Part shown: piece by piece, positions 1 to 6,335 of the stretch
How the letters are laid out: every line of letters starts with the position of its first letter
How positions within the stretch are numbered: the first letter of the stretch is position 1
NCBI GenBank assembly: GCA_002710265.1
Contig: PAJW01000028.1
Coordinates: forward strand, 3,538-12,381
Source of the DNA: Gammaproteobacteria bacterium
GTDB lineage: Bacteria > Pseudomonadota > Gammaproteobacteria > Magnimaribacterales > D2472
Direction of reading: 5' to 3'
DNA length: 8,844 bases
Notes under the pieces: generated by a model
What the model was told of the DNA's origin: nothing
What the model saw: only the letters and a program-made list of their open reading frames with translations
The model's database searches: none
Translations under genes and position numbers: made by a program

Positions 1-2
1 AA

Positions 3-416
3 GCAGGTGCAGATTTAATTAGTTTTCATCCCGAAGCAACAAAGCATATTCACAGATCAATTCATGCCATTAAGGAAAAGGACTGTAAAGTTGGGTTAGT
101 TTATAACCCTGCAACCCCACTTCATACTCTTGATAGCGTAATAGATGATATTGATTTGGTATTAATAATGAGTGTTAATCCTGGCTTTGGAGGGCAAAAA
201 TTCATCCATAGCTCTCTGGAAAAAATTTCGAAAGTGAGAAAAATAATTGATGACTCTGGTAAAAACATTCGTCTTGAAGTTGATGGTGGAATAAATAGTG
301 AAACGATAGGATTGGCTGCTTCAGCTGGAGCAGATACTTTTGTTGCAGGCTCAGCAATCTTCAATACGGAAAATTATGAGCAAACAATATCGGATCTTCG
401 TTCAAAGATCACTTAA
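3..416 (+). CDS. rpe: Ribulose-phosphate 3-epimerase, 3' part (5' end outside window)
   Basis: The enzyme interconverts D-ribulose 5-phosphate and D-xylulose 5-phosphate in the cytosolic pentose phosphate and pentose pathways. The frame is open from base 3 and gives 137 C-terminal residues; the family is usually about 220-225 long, so roughly 85 N-terminal residues are missing. Visible hallmarks are SFHPEA (residues 7-12 of the fragment, with the metal-binding/active-site His), the family signature MSVNPGFGGQKF (56-67), VDGGI with the catalytic, metal-binding Asp (93-97), and the phosphate-binding GSAIF (116-120). These are the late parts of a TIM barrel in the expected order. The last 41 bases overlap the start of the DUF192 gene, and the trp genes follow. 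In several gammaproteobacteria rpe also lies just upstream of trpE, which supports the assignment. Identification is secure; only the length is incomplete. Confidence 0.96.
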   Translation, partial: AGADLISFHPEATKHIHRSIHAIKEKDCKVGLVYNPATPLHTLDSVIDDIDLVLIMSVNPGFGGQKFIHSSLEKISKVRKIIDDSGKNIRLEVDGGINSETIGLAASAGADTFVAGSAIFNTENYEQTISDLRSKIT

Positions 417-825
417 ATTTTTTTTAGTTCTTTTTATATCATTTGATGGCTTTTCAGCAGATGAAATTAAAATTAATGATCTCTTGAATAATATTGAAGT
501 TGTATCTAACTCAAACGAAAGAAGAAAGGGTTTGATGTTTAGGAAATCTTTGCCCGAAAATGACGGCATGTTCTTTATTTGGGATTATAAAAAGAGACAA
601 TGCATGTGGATGAAGAATACTTATATTCCTTTAAATGTTGCATATATTGATAGTAAAGGGAAAATATTAGAAATTTATGAGATGCTTCCAATGTCAGAGG
701 AATCTATATGCTCTAAAAAAAGGGTGAAGTATGCGCTTGAAGTGAACCTAGATTGGTTCAAGAGAAATAATATATCCATTGGAGATGAAATAGACATAAA
801 AGAGATATTAGATAATGATAACTAA
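376..825 (+). CDS. Exported DUF192 family protein
   Basis: This 149-residue protein belongs to the DUF192 family, which has a small beta-barrel fold and no firmly known biochemical role. The family pattern is clear: ERRKGLMFRKSLPENDGMFF (residues 48-67), the core CMWMKNTYIPLNVAYID (76-92), a mid strand with KILEIYEMLP, and YALEVNLDWF followed by IGDEI near the end (119-139). The N-terminus looks like a Sec signal peptide: basic residues up to K14, a hydrophobic stretch FFLVLFISF, and a likely cut after FSA at about residue 28, so the mature protein is probably periplasmic. I chose ATG 376 because it leads straight into this signal peptide. An in-frame TTG at 340 would add 12 residues ahead of it and has no ribosome site. 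The gene overlaps rpe by 41 bases and trpE by 11, so it is probably coupled to both. A functional link to tryptophan synthesis is not evident. Confidence 0.88.
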   Translation: MSKQYRIFVQRSLKFFLVLFISFDGFSADEIKINDLLNNIEVVSNSNERRKGLMFRKSLPENDGMFFIWDYKKRQCMWMKNTYIPLNVAYIDSKGKILEIYEMLPMSEESICSKKRVKYALEVNLDWFKRNNISIGDEIDIKEILDNDN

Positions 826-2281
826 AGAAGAATACATACAATATGCCTCTGAAGGTTTTAATGTTGTACCAATTTCTAGAGAATTAGATATTGATTCTGA
901 TTCACCACTAAGCCTGTACTCAAAAATTAAAGATAAAGAAAATACTTTTTTATTAGAATCAATTGAAGGAGGTGAAAGATGGGCACAATACTCAATAATT
1001 GGCCTCAATTGCTCTGATTATATAAAAGCTTCAGATAACCACATTGAAGTTAAAGAATGCGGTCAAATATCTTCGTATCAATCAGATAATCCTTTAGAAG
1101 AAATTAAAAAAATAATTACTAAATACAAAACTCCAAATATTGAAAATTTACCAAGGTTTTACGGTGGCTATGTAGGTTATTTTGCATATGAAAGTTCGAA
1201 GTATGCAGAAAAAAAAATAAAAGACCTTAAAGATAAAACATCTAAGTTCAAAGACCACATGCCTGACATATATTTGATAAAAGCAAACAAATTAATAATT
1301 TTTGATAATTTTAGTCAAAAAAAGTATGCAATTTATAATGCTAATCCCTCAAATTGTTCATATATTGAAGCTCTAGATTTTGTTGAAGATATTGAAGAGC
1401 ACATAGATCAAACAAAAAACTATATTGAACCCAGTTATAAAGATATAACGGGAGTTTTCGAATTCCAATCAAATTTTTCTAAAGATAGTTACATTCAAAA
1501 TGTTAAAACTATTAAAAATTACATCAAAGAGGGTGATGTAATGCAGGTAGTTCTTGCCCAGGATTTTTCTTCTGCATTCGATGGTAATTCATTTCACTTG
1601 TATTCAGCACTGCGAAAATTAAATCCTTCACCTTATATGTATTATTTAAATTTGAATGAATGCAAAGTTATAGGAGCTTCTCCAGAGATTTTAGTTAGGC
1701 TTGAAGAAGATGACGTCACGTTGAGACCAATTGCTGGGACCAGAAAAAGAGGTGTTGATGAGAATGAAGATGAAAAAAATGTAAAAGAATTACTATCCGA
1801 CCCTAAAGAGTTAGCAGAACATTTGATGTTAATTGATTTGGGAAGAAATGATGTAGGTAAAGTTTCTAAAATAGGCAGCGTAAAAGTAACTGAGAAAATG
1901 GTCATAGAAAAATATTCTCATGTGATGCATATAGTTTCTAATGTAGTTGGTAAGTTATTAAATGGTCTTGGTGCACTAGATGCGCTAAAAGCAACGTTGC
2001 CAGCAGGCACTTTATCAGGCGCGCCAAAGATTCGAGCTATGGAAATAATTAACGAGTTAGAGCCAAGCTCCAGAGGAATATATGGTGGTGCGATAGGCTA
2101 CATATCATGGAATGGAAATATAGATACTGCGATCGCCATAAGAACAGCTGTAATAAAAGATGGATTAATTCATGTTGGAGCAGGCGCAGGAATTGTTGCC
2201 GATTCAGACCCCGAAAGTGAATGGCGTGAGTGCGTGCAGAAATCCAAGGTTTTTGCTGATGCTATGGAGATGATCTCGTGA
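815..2281 (+). CDS. trpE: Anthranilate synthase component I
   Basis: This is the large subunit of anthranilate synthase. It converts chorismate plus ammonia (supplied by TrpG from glutamine) to anthranilate and pyruvate, the first committed step to tryptophan. It has 488 residues, within the normal range for the family. The N-terminal domain carries LLES at residues 46-49 followed by GGERWAQYS, the tryptophan-binding element used for feedback inhibition. The chorismate-binding domain shows RPIAGTRKRG (304-313), DLGRNDVGKVS (341-351), VMHIVSNVVGKL with His372, LPAGTLSGAPKIRAMEI (395-411), and the C-terminal VGAGAGIVADSDPESEW (454-470). The PIAGTR motif and the LLES element separate it from aminodeoxychorismate synthase PabB. 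The start ATG lies inside the end of the DUF192 gene, with a modest AGAG at 801-804, and the stop overlaps trpG by 4 bases. There is no intergenic leader in which a trpL attenuator could sit. Confidence 0.97.
   Translation: MITKEEYIQYASEGFNVVPISRELDIDSDSPLSLYSKIKDKENTFLLESIEGGERWAQYSIIGLNCSDYIKASDNHIEVKECGQISSYQSDNPLEEIKKIITKYKTPNIENLPRFYGGYVGYFAYESSKYAEKKIKDLKDKTSKFKDHMPDIYLIKANKLIIFDNFSQKKYAIYNANPSNCSYIEALDFVEDIEEHIDQTKNYIEPSYKDITGVFEFQSNFSKDSYIQNVKTIKNYIKEGDVMQVVLAQDFSSAFDGNSFHLYSALRKLNPSPYMYYLNLNECKVIGASPEILVRLEEDDVTLRPIAGTRKRGVDENEDEKNVKELLSDPKELAEHLMLIDLGRNDVGKVSKIGSVKVTEKMVIEKYSHVMHIVSNVVGKLLNGLGALDALKATLPAGTLSGAPKIRAMEIINELEPSSRGIYGGAIGYISWNGNIDTAIAIRTAVIKDGLIHVGAGAGIVADSDPESEWRECVQKSKVFADAMEMIS
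2266..2269 (+). promoter_or_regulatory. Ribosome binding site for trpG GTG start
   Basis: GGAG lies 8 bases before the GTG at 2278, inside the last codons of trpE. It supports the unusual GTG start, which also gives the expected TrpG N-terminus (MIIVIDNYDSFTYN). The GTG shares bases with the trpE stop (GTGA), so re-initiation by the same ribosomes is also likely. Confidence 0.65.
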
Positions 2282-2841
2282 TAATTGTTATAGATAACTA
2301 TGATAGTTTTACCTACAACCTTGTTCACTATGTAGGCGAGTTTGAGTCTGACATAAAAATTCTTCGAAATGATGAATTATCAGTTTCAGAAGTCTTAGAA
2401 TTCGAACCAGATAAAATTATAATATCACCAGGCCCATGTACTCCTAAAGAGGCTGGGATTTCTGAAGAATTAATTAGATTATCAAATATTCCTTTGCTTG
2501 GAGTATGCCTTGGCCATCAAGCAATTGGATCAGCTTTTGGAGGAAGAATAATAAAAGCACCAGATATTAATCATGGTAAATCTTCTAAAATAATGCATGA
2601 TGCTTCGTCACTTTTTCAAGGAATTGAAAGTCCATATGAAGTTGTTAGATATCATAGTTTAATTATTGAGATGGATTCACTTCCAAATGAGCTAAAAGTA
2701 ACTTCAACTTTGGTGGATGATAAAAGCATAATAATGTCTATAGAGCACAAAAGTAGGCCGATTTATGGTGTTCAATTTCACCCTGAATCAATTGATACTA
2801 AAAATGGAAAAAAATTAATCGAGAATTTTTTAAAAATTTAA
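2278..2841 (+). CDS. trpG: Anthranilate synthase component II (glutamine amidotransferase)
   Basis: This 187-residue class I glutamine amidotransferase hydrolyses glutamine and passes ammonia to TrpE. Its catalytic triad is visible: Cys77 in GVCLGHQAIG (75-84), and His168 and Glu170 in YGVQFHPES (163-171). Other family marks are NYDSFTYNLV (7-16), the SPGPCTPKEAG oxyanion region (50-60), and HGKSSKI (99-105). It is a stand-alone amidotransferase with no fused TrpD domain, unlike the E. coli TrpGD fusion. Translation starts at GTG in a 4-base overlap with trpE, and its stop shares one base with the trpD start. In many bacteria one such subunit serves both TrpE and PabB. Its position between trpE and trpD makes the tryptophan role primary, but sharing with folate synthesis cannot be excluded. 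Confidence 0.97.
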   Translation: MIIVIDNYDSFTYNLVHYVGEFESDIKILRNDELSVSEVLEFEPDKIIISPGPCTPKEAGISEELIRLSNIPLLGVCLGHQAIGSAFGGRIIKAPDINHGKSSKIMHDASSLFQGIESPYEVVRYHSLIIEMDSLPNELKVTSTLVDDKSIIMSIEHKSRPIYGVQFHPESIDTKNGKKLIENFLKI

Positions 2842-3851
2842 TGAACGAATATATAAAAGCAATACAAAGTAATAAAGATTTATCAATAGATGAGATGCAG
2901 GCTGCGATTAATCAGATTATGTCTGGCAAAGCAGCAGATTCTGAAATCGAACTATTTTTGTTGGAGCTAAACAAGAAAGGCATATCTGAAGATGAAATAA
3001 GTGGCGCAGCATTAGTTATGCAACAGAAATCCCTAAAGTTTGATATTGGAGATGGAGCTAATATTGATACATGTGGAACCGGAGGCACTGGATTACATAC
3101 TTTTAATTGTTCCACAGCTTCATCTTTTGTTGCTGCAGCTGGCGGTGCAAAAATAACAAAACATGGTAATAAGGCCATATCAAGTAAATCAGGCAGTGCT
3201 GATTTTTTGACTGAAGCTGGAGCTGATATTGGTCATGACAGAAATAAGCTTGAATATATTTTTAAACAAGTAGGGTTTGTATTTTTATTTGCGCCACTGC
3301 ATCACGAAGCTATGAAGTATGTTATGCCAGCTAGACAAAAAATAAATGATAAAACTATTTTTAATCTACTTGGTCCTCACACAAATCCTTGTAATGCGAG
3401 GAAACAAATAATAGGTGTATATAATAAGAAATTGCTTCAAACTTTTTGTAGAGTTTCCAAAAGTCTTCACATGGACCATGTATTAGTAGTTCATGGGAGT
3501 GATGGCCTCGATGAGATAACAATTACTGGTGACACCTATGTATCTGAGTTAAAGAATAATGAAATATCAGAATACATAATATCTCCAAAAGAACTTGGAT
3601 TAAAGACAGCATCATTGGATATGATTAGTGCAATTTCTCCAAGAGATAGTTTAATGCTGGTAAAAGAAGCTTTCTCAGGAAAAAATTCACCAGTTCAAGA
3701 CATGATTGCTCTAAATAGTGGCGCAGCGCTTTACATCGCTAAAATTGTTAAATCAATAAATGATGGTATTGAGTTGTCTTTTGAGCTTATGAGAAATGGG
3801 AATGCAGCCAATAAATTAGAGTCTTATGTAGAGGCCTCAAATCAATTATGA
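2841..3851 (+). CDS. trpD: Anthranilate phosphoribosyltransferase
   Basis: The enzyme transfers phosphoribose from PRPP to anthranilate, giving N-(5-phosphoribosyl)anthranilate, the second step of the branch. At 336 residues it is a normal single-domain enzyme. The PRPP-binding signature DTCGTGGTG is at residues 76-84, followed by FNCSTASSFVAAAGG (88-102) and KHGNKAISSKSGSAD (107-121). MPARQKINDKTIFNLLGPHTNP (162-183, key R165 and the NLLGP turn) contributes to the anthranilate site, and HGSDGLDE (218-225) holds the Asp-Glu pair that binds magnesium. The ATG directly overlaps the trpG stop (TAATG) and has no clear Shine-Dalgarno sequence, so translation probably depends on coupling. Its own end overlaps trpC as ATGA. 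The key motifs all look intact. Confidence 0.97.
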   Translation: MNEYIKAIQSNKDLSIDEMQAAINQIMSGKAADSEIELFLLELNKKGISEDEISGAALVMQQKSLKFDIGDGANIDTCGTGGTGLHTFNCSTASSFVAAAGGAKITKHGNKAISSKSGSADFLTEAGADIGHDRNKLEYIFKQVGFVFLFAPLHHEAMKYVMPARQKINDKTIFNLLGPHTNPCNARKQIIGVYNKKLLQTFCRVSKSLHMDHVLVVHGSDGLDEITITGDTYVSELKNNEISEYIISPKELGLKTASLDMISAISPRDSLMLVKEAFSGKNSPVQDMIALNSGAALYIAKIVKSINDGIELSFELMRNGNAANKLESYVEASNQL

Positions 3852-4603
3852 ATATACTTGATGAAATAGTAGCAAACACCAAATCAAAACTAGAAATTAA
3901 AAAATCTAGGATAGGTCTCAAAGAACTCCTTGCAAAAATAGATAACAAATCTATAAGAGAAAGTAATTTTAAAAAAAGCTTGTTAAATAAAGATGAAGCA
4001 ATAATTGCTGAGATTAAAAAGGCGTCACCAAGCGCAGGAATAATAAGTAAAGATTTTGATCCTGTATTAAAGGCAAAAGAATACGAATCATTTGGAGCAG
4101 CAGCATTATCAATACTAACCGAAGAAGATTATTTTTTAGGCAGTATTAATTATTTAGTTGATGTTAAGGAAGTCTCTGACCTTCCAATTCTAAGAAAAGA
4201 TTTTATTATTGATGAATATCAAATTTATGAGTCGAAGTTAATTGGTGCTGATTGTATTTTATTAATTGCAGCTATCTTGAGTGATGAACAATTACAAAAC
4301 TTTATCAATATTGCACATCAACTAGGATTAGATTACATCATTGAAGTACATGACAAAGATGAACTATCAAGAGTAGAAATTTTTTCAAAAGCAATTATTG
4401 GAGTGAACAATAGAAATTTAAAAACATTTGATGTGGATATTAATAACTCAATATTGCTACGAAACGAATTCAAGCAAGATAATGTTTTTGTGTCTGAATC
4501 CGGCATAAAGTCTCGAAAAGATATAGATATGTTGAAAGAAAATGAAATTAATGTATTTTTGATAGGCGAGAGCTTAATGAGAGGAGATTTCTTTGAAGCT
4601 TAG
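3848..4603 (+). CDS. trpC: Indole-3-glycerol phosphate synthase (monofunctional)
   Basis: The enzyme decarboxylates and closes the ring of carboxyphenylamino-deoxyribulose phosphate to give indole-3-glycerol phosphate. The 251 residues form a TIM barrel after an N-terminal helical extension. Matches to the known catalytic set are Glu55 and Lys57 in AEIKKASPSAG (54-64), Lys117 in LRKDFI (115-120), Glu166 in IIEVHD (164-169), Asn187 in GVNNRNL (185-191), Glu217 in SESGI (216-220), and the phosphate loop IGESLMRG (239-246). It is not fused to a TrpF domain as in E. coli, and no trpF lies next to it, so the isomerase must be encoded elsewhere. The ATG overlaps the trpD stop by 4 bases; a GAGG at 3831-3834 is somewhat far away. 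The last 11 bases overlap the helicase gene. Confidence 0.97.
   Translation: MNILDEIVANTKSKLEIKKSRIGLKELLAKIDNKSIRESNFKKSLLNKDEAIIAEIKKASPSAGIISKDFDPVLKAKEYESFGAAALSILTEEDYFLGSINYLVDVKEVSDLPILRKDFIIDEYQIYESKLIGADCILLIAAILSDEQLQNFINIAHQLGLDYIIEVHDKDELSRVEIFSKAIIGVNNRNLKTFDVDINNSILLRNEFKQDNVFVSESGIKSRKDIDMLKENEINVFLIGESLMRGDFFEA
4582..4587 (+). promoter_or_regulatory. Ribosome binding site for the TTG-started helicase gene
   Basis: AGGAGA lies 5 bases before TTG 4593, inside the 3' end of trpC. It is the best Shine-Dalgarno match I noticed before any gene here. It decides the start: an in-frame TGA at 4578-4580 excludes anything further upstream, the only other near-cognate codon is ATT 4587, and the first internal ATG is at residue 129, beyond helicase motifs I and II. 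Confidence 0.75.
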
Positions 4604-5762
4604 GGAGTGGCAAGAAAAAGCTTTTCCTTTATGGTGGGCTAAAAAAAGAGGAATCATTAAAGTTGTTACAGGTGGAGGTAAAACCTTCTTTGCTATTTAT
4701 TGCCTAAAAAAGTATTTAATTGAGGATTCAAACAAATCAATCTTGATTGTTGTACCCTCTATTGCATTATTAGATCAATGGTATGAGAGCATCGCACAAA
4801 ATTTTGCTGATAAAGAAATATCTCTAAACGGTGGGGGAGAAAAATCAGATTCTATCTCTAAGATTTGTATAACGACAATTGATTCATTAAAAAATATACT
4901 CAACGAAATCAATCCAGAAAATACTCTCTTAATTGTTGATGAGTGCCATAAGATTGGAACAGAAAAAAGAGGTGAAATGCTAACAAATAACTGGCACGCA
5001 ACTTTGGGTTTATCTGCAACACCCGAAAGAGACTATGACGATAACTTTTATATCATCATAAAGAAAATTCTTGGTGACATAATTTTTGATTACGATTATA
5101 TAGATGCTAGGGAAGATGAAGTAATAGTTAACTTTAAACTACTTTATGGTTATGCTGCATTATTACCGGACGAGGAAGAAAAATATAAGAAATTTACCAA
5201 AAGTATTCAGAGAAGGGCAGCAACAATTGGTGGTCAAGACATGAATGATTATCCTCTAAAAATGCTTATATTTAATAGAGCAAGGCTGGTCAAGAATTCA
5301 AAAAATAGAATTCCCTATGGCGTTGAGCTCATTCAAAAATATAAGAGAGATAGCTGGATAGTTTTTACTGAAAATAAAAAACAGGCAAAAGAATTTAATC
5401 AAATAATCAACAACAAGGGATTTAAATCAGGCATTTATAATACCGATCTTAATGATGAAGAGAGACAAGAGAATTTAGAGTCTTTTAAAAGTGGAAAACT
5501 AAATGTTCTAGTCAGCTGCACTGCTTTAGACGAAGGATTTGACATGCCAGAGGCTGATGGAGCAATGATACTCAGTGCGTCATCCTCAAAAAGACAAAGA
5601 ATTCAAAGAATGGGAAGAGTACTCAGAATCACTGCAAATAAAGAAAATGCTTTAATAGTTACAGTCTATTCTTCAAAAACAGAATATGAAAAGCTCCGAG
5701 AAGAATCAAACAGGTATAAGGTTGAAGGCGTACCGGTTAAGTGGCAACAAATGAGCCTATAA
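4593..5762 (+). CDS. Superfamily 2 DEAD/DEAH-type helicase-like ATPase
   Basis: A 389-residue protein made almost only of the two RecA-like domains of a superfamily 2 nucleic-acid-dependent ATPase, of the ResIII/XPB-like sort. Motifs in order: an N-terminal LREWQEKAF (residues 3-11) typical of this group, Walker A TGGGKT (26-31), Ia LIVVPSIALLDQW (51-63), Walker B DECH (116-119), III LSATPER (140-146), IV WIVFTENKKQA (255-265), V SCTALDEGFDMPEADG (308-323) and VI QRIQRMGRVLR (335-345). No nuclease, zinc-finger, DRD or methylase domain is seen, and no signal peptide, so it acts in the cytosol on DNA or RNA. The start is TTG with a strong ribosome site, overlapping trpC by 11 bases. Cofactor motifs look complete, so it should be an active ATPase. 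Its task is unknown: repair, recombination, RNA remodelling and phage defence are all possible. The link to the trp genes may be only transcriptional. Confidence 0.9.
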   Translation: MKLREWQEKAFPLWWAKKRGIIKVVTGGGKTFFAIYCLKKYLIEDSNKSILIVVPSIALLDQWYESIAQNFADKEISLNGGGEKSDSISKICITTIDSLKNILNEINPENTLLIVDECHKIGTEKRGEMLTNNWHATLGLSATPERDYDDNFYIIIKKILGDIIFDYDYIDAREDEVIVNFKLLYGYAALLPDEEEKYKKFTKSIQRRAATIGGQDMNDYPLKMLIFNRARLVKNSKNRIPYGVELIQKYKRDSWIVFTENKKQAKEFNQIINNKGFKSGIYNTDLNDEERQENLESFKSGKLNVLVSCTALDEGFDMPEADGAMILSASSSKRQRIQRMGRVLRITANKENALIVTVYSSKTEYEKLREESNRYKVEGVPVKWQQMSL

Positions 5763-5769
5763 TATTAAT

Positions 5770-6321
5770 ATGTCTTTAACTTATTCAAGTATGCTCGAAT
5801 TAGGAACAGAGCTCATTCCATTTGATCTTTCAAATACAGTCTCAAAGAAACACTTTTCATCAGATGAGCTTGATAACTCTAAACCATCATTAATTATGTT
5901 TATATGTAATCACTGCCCATATGTTATTCATTATCATTCTGAAATAAAGCAAATTTCTCACGATTACAAAGATCAAATCAACATAGTTGCAATTAGTTCA
6001 AATGATATAGATAACTATCCTCAGGATGGGCCAAAAGAAATGCATAATTTATGGGAAAAGCTTGGACTATCCTTTCCATATCTTTTTGATGAAACTCAAA
6101 CTATTGCAAAAGCTTATAAAGCAGAATGTACTCCAGAATTTTACCTTTTTGATACTAATAGAAAGCTTGTTTATAGAGGAAGATTGGATGAAAGTTCGCC
6201 AAATTCAAATATTCAACCATCTGGCAAAGATATAAGAAACGCTCTAGATAATTTATTCAATGATGAAGAAATAAGCAATGACCAATTTCCATCAATGGGA
6301 TGCAATATTAAATGGAAGTAA
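5770..6321 (+). CDS. Thioredoxin-fold / peroxiredoxin-like protein (PRX_like1 type)
   Basis: A 183-residue thioredoxin-fold protein related to the AhpC/TSA and thioredoxin-like family often annotated only as thioredoxin family protein. Seen directly: the active-site stretch FICNHCPYVIHY (residues 45-56), whose Cys46-Asn-His-Cys49 is a CxxC followed by Pro; a third Cys120 just before the cis-Pro position (CTPEFYLFD, 120-128); YRGRLD (135-140); and the C-terminal PSMGCNIKWK with Cys178, a tail I associate with this subfamily. There is no signal peptide, so it should be cytosolic. The two active-site cysteines suggest a disulfide reductase or peroxidase, but the substrate is not known for the family. 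It starts 7 bases after the helicase without a clear Shine-Dalgarno sequence, so it probably ends the same transcript. It faces the phosphatase gene tail to tail. Confidence 0.85.
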   Translation: MSLTYSSMLELGTELIPFDLSNTVSKKHFSSDELDNSKPSLIMFICNHCPYVIHYHSEIKQISHDYKDQINIVAISSNDIDNYPQDGPKEMHNLWEKLGLSFPYLFDETQTIAKAYKAECTPEFYLFDTNRKLVYRGRLDESSPNSNIQPSGKDIRNALDNLFNDEEISNDQFPSMGCNIKWK

Positions 6322-6335
6322 TTGATTTTTTTAGA

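Noticed and set aside
122..364. Open frame on the minus strand opposite rpe
   Set aside because: It lies entirely within the conserved rpe coding sequence, its translation has no recognisable family features, and it has no ribosome site. The same applies to the other antisense frames under trpE, trpD, the phosphatase and the transporter.
340..375. Earlier TTG start for the DUF192 gene, adding 12 residues
   Set aside because: It has no ribosome site and would place extra polar residues ahead of a signal peptide that already has a normal length from ATG 376.
525..600. Possible sigma-70 promoter for trpE inside the DUF192 gene (TATAAA near 586, TTG-like boxes upstream)
   Set aside because: Such matches are frequent by chance in DNA this rich in A and T, and no pair has both good boxes and the right spacing.
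4593..6321. Helicase plus thioredoxin-fold protein as a two-gene phage defence system
   Set aside because: Both are commonly found in core genomes, no nuclease, toxin or nucleotide-signalling partner is present, and base composition looks like that of the neighbours. Adjacency alone does not support a defence system.
6285..6332. Possible terminator at the end of the plus-strand block: TTCCAT (6287-6292) pairs with ATGGAA (6312-6317), with T7 at 6326-6332
   Set aside because: The stem is only 6 to 8 pairs, AT-rich, with a 19-base loop and 6 bases before the T run, and it lies mostly inside the coding end. It is too weak to call without a folding calculation.
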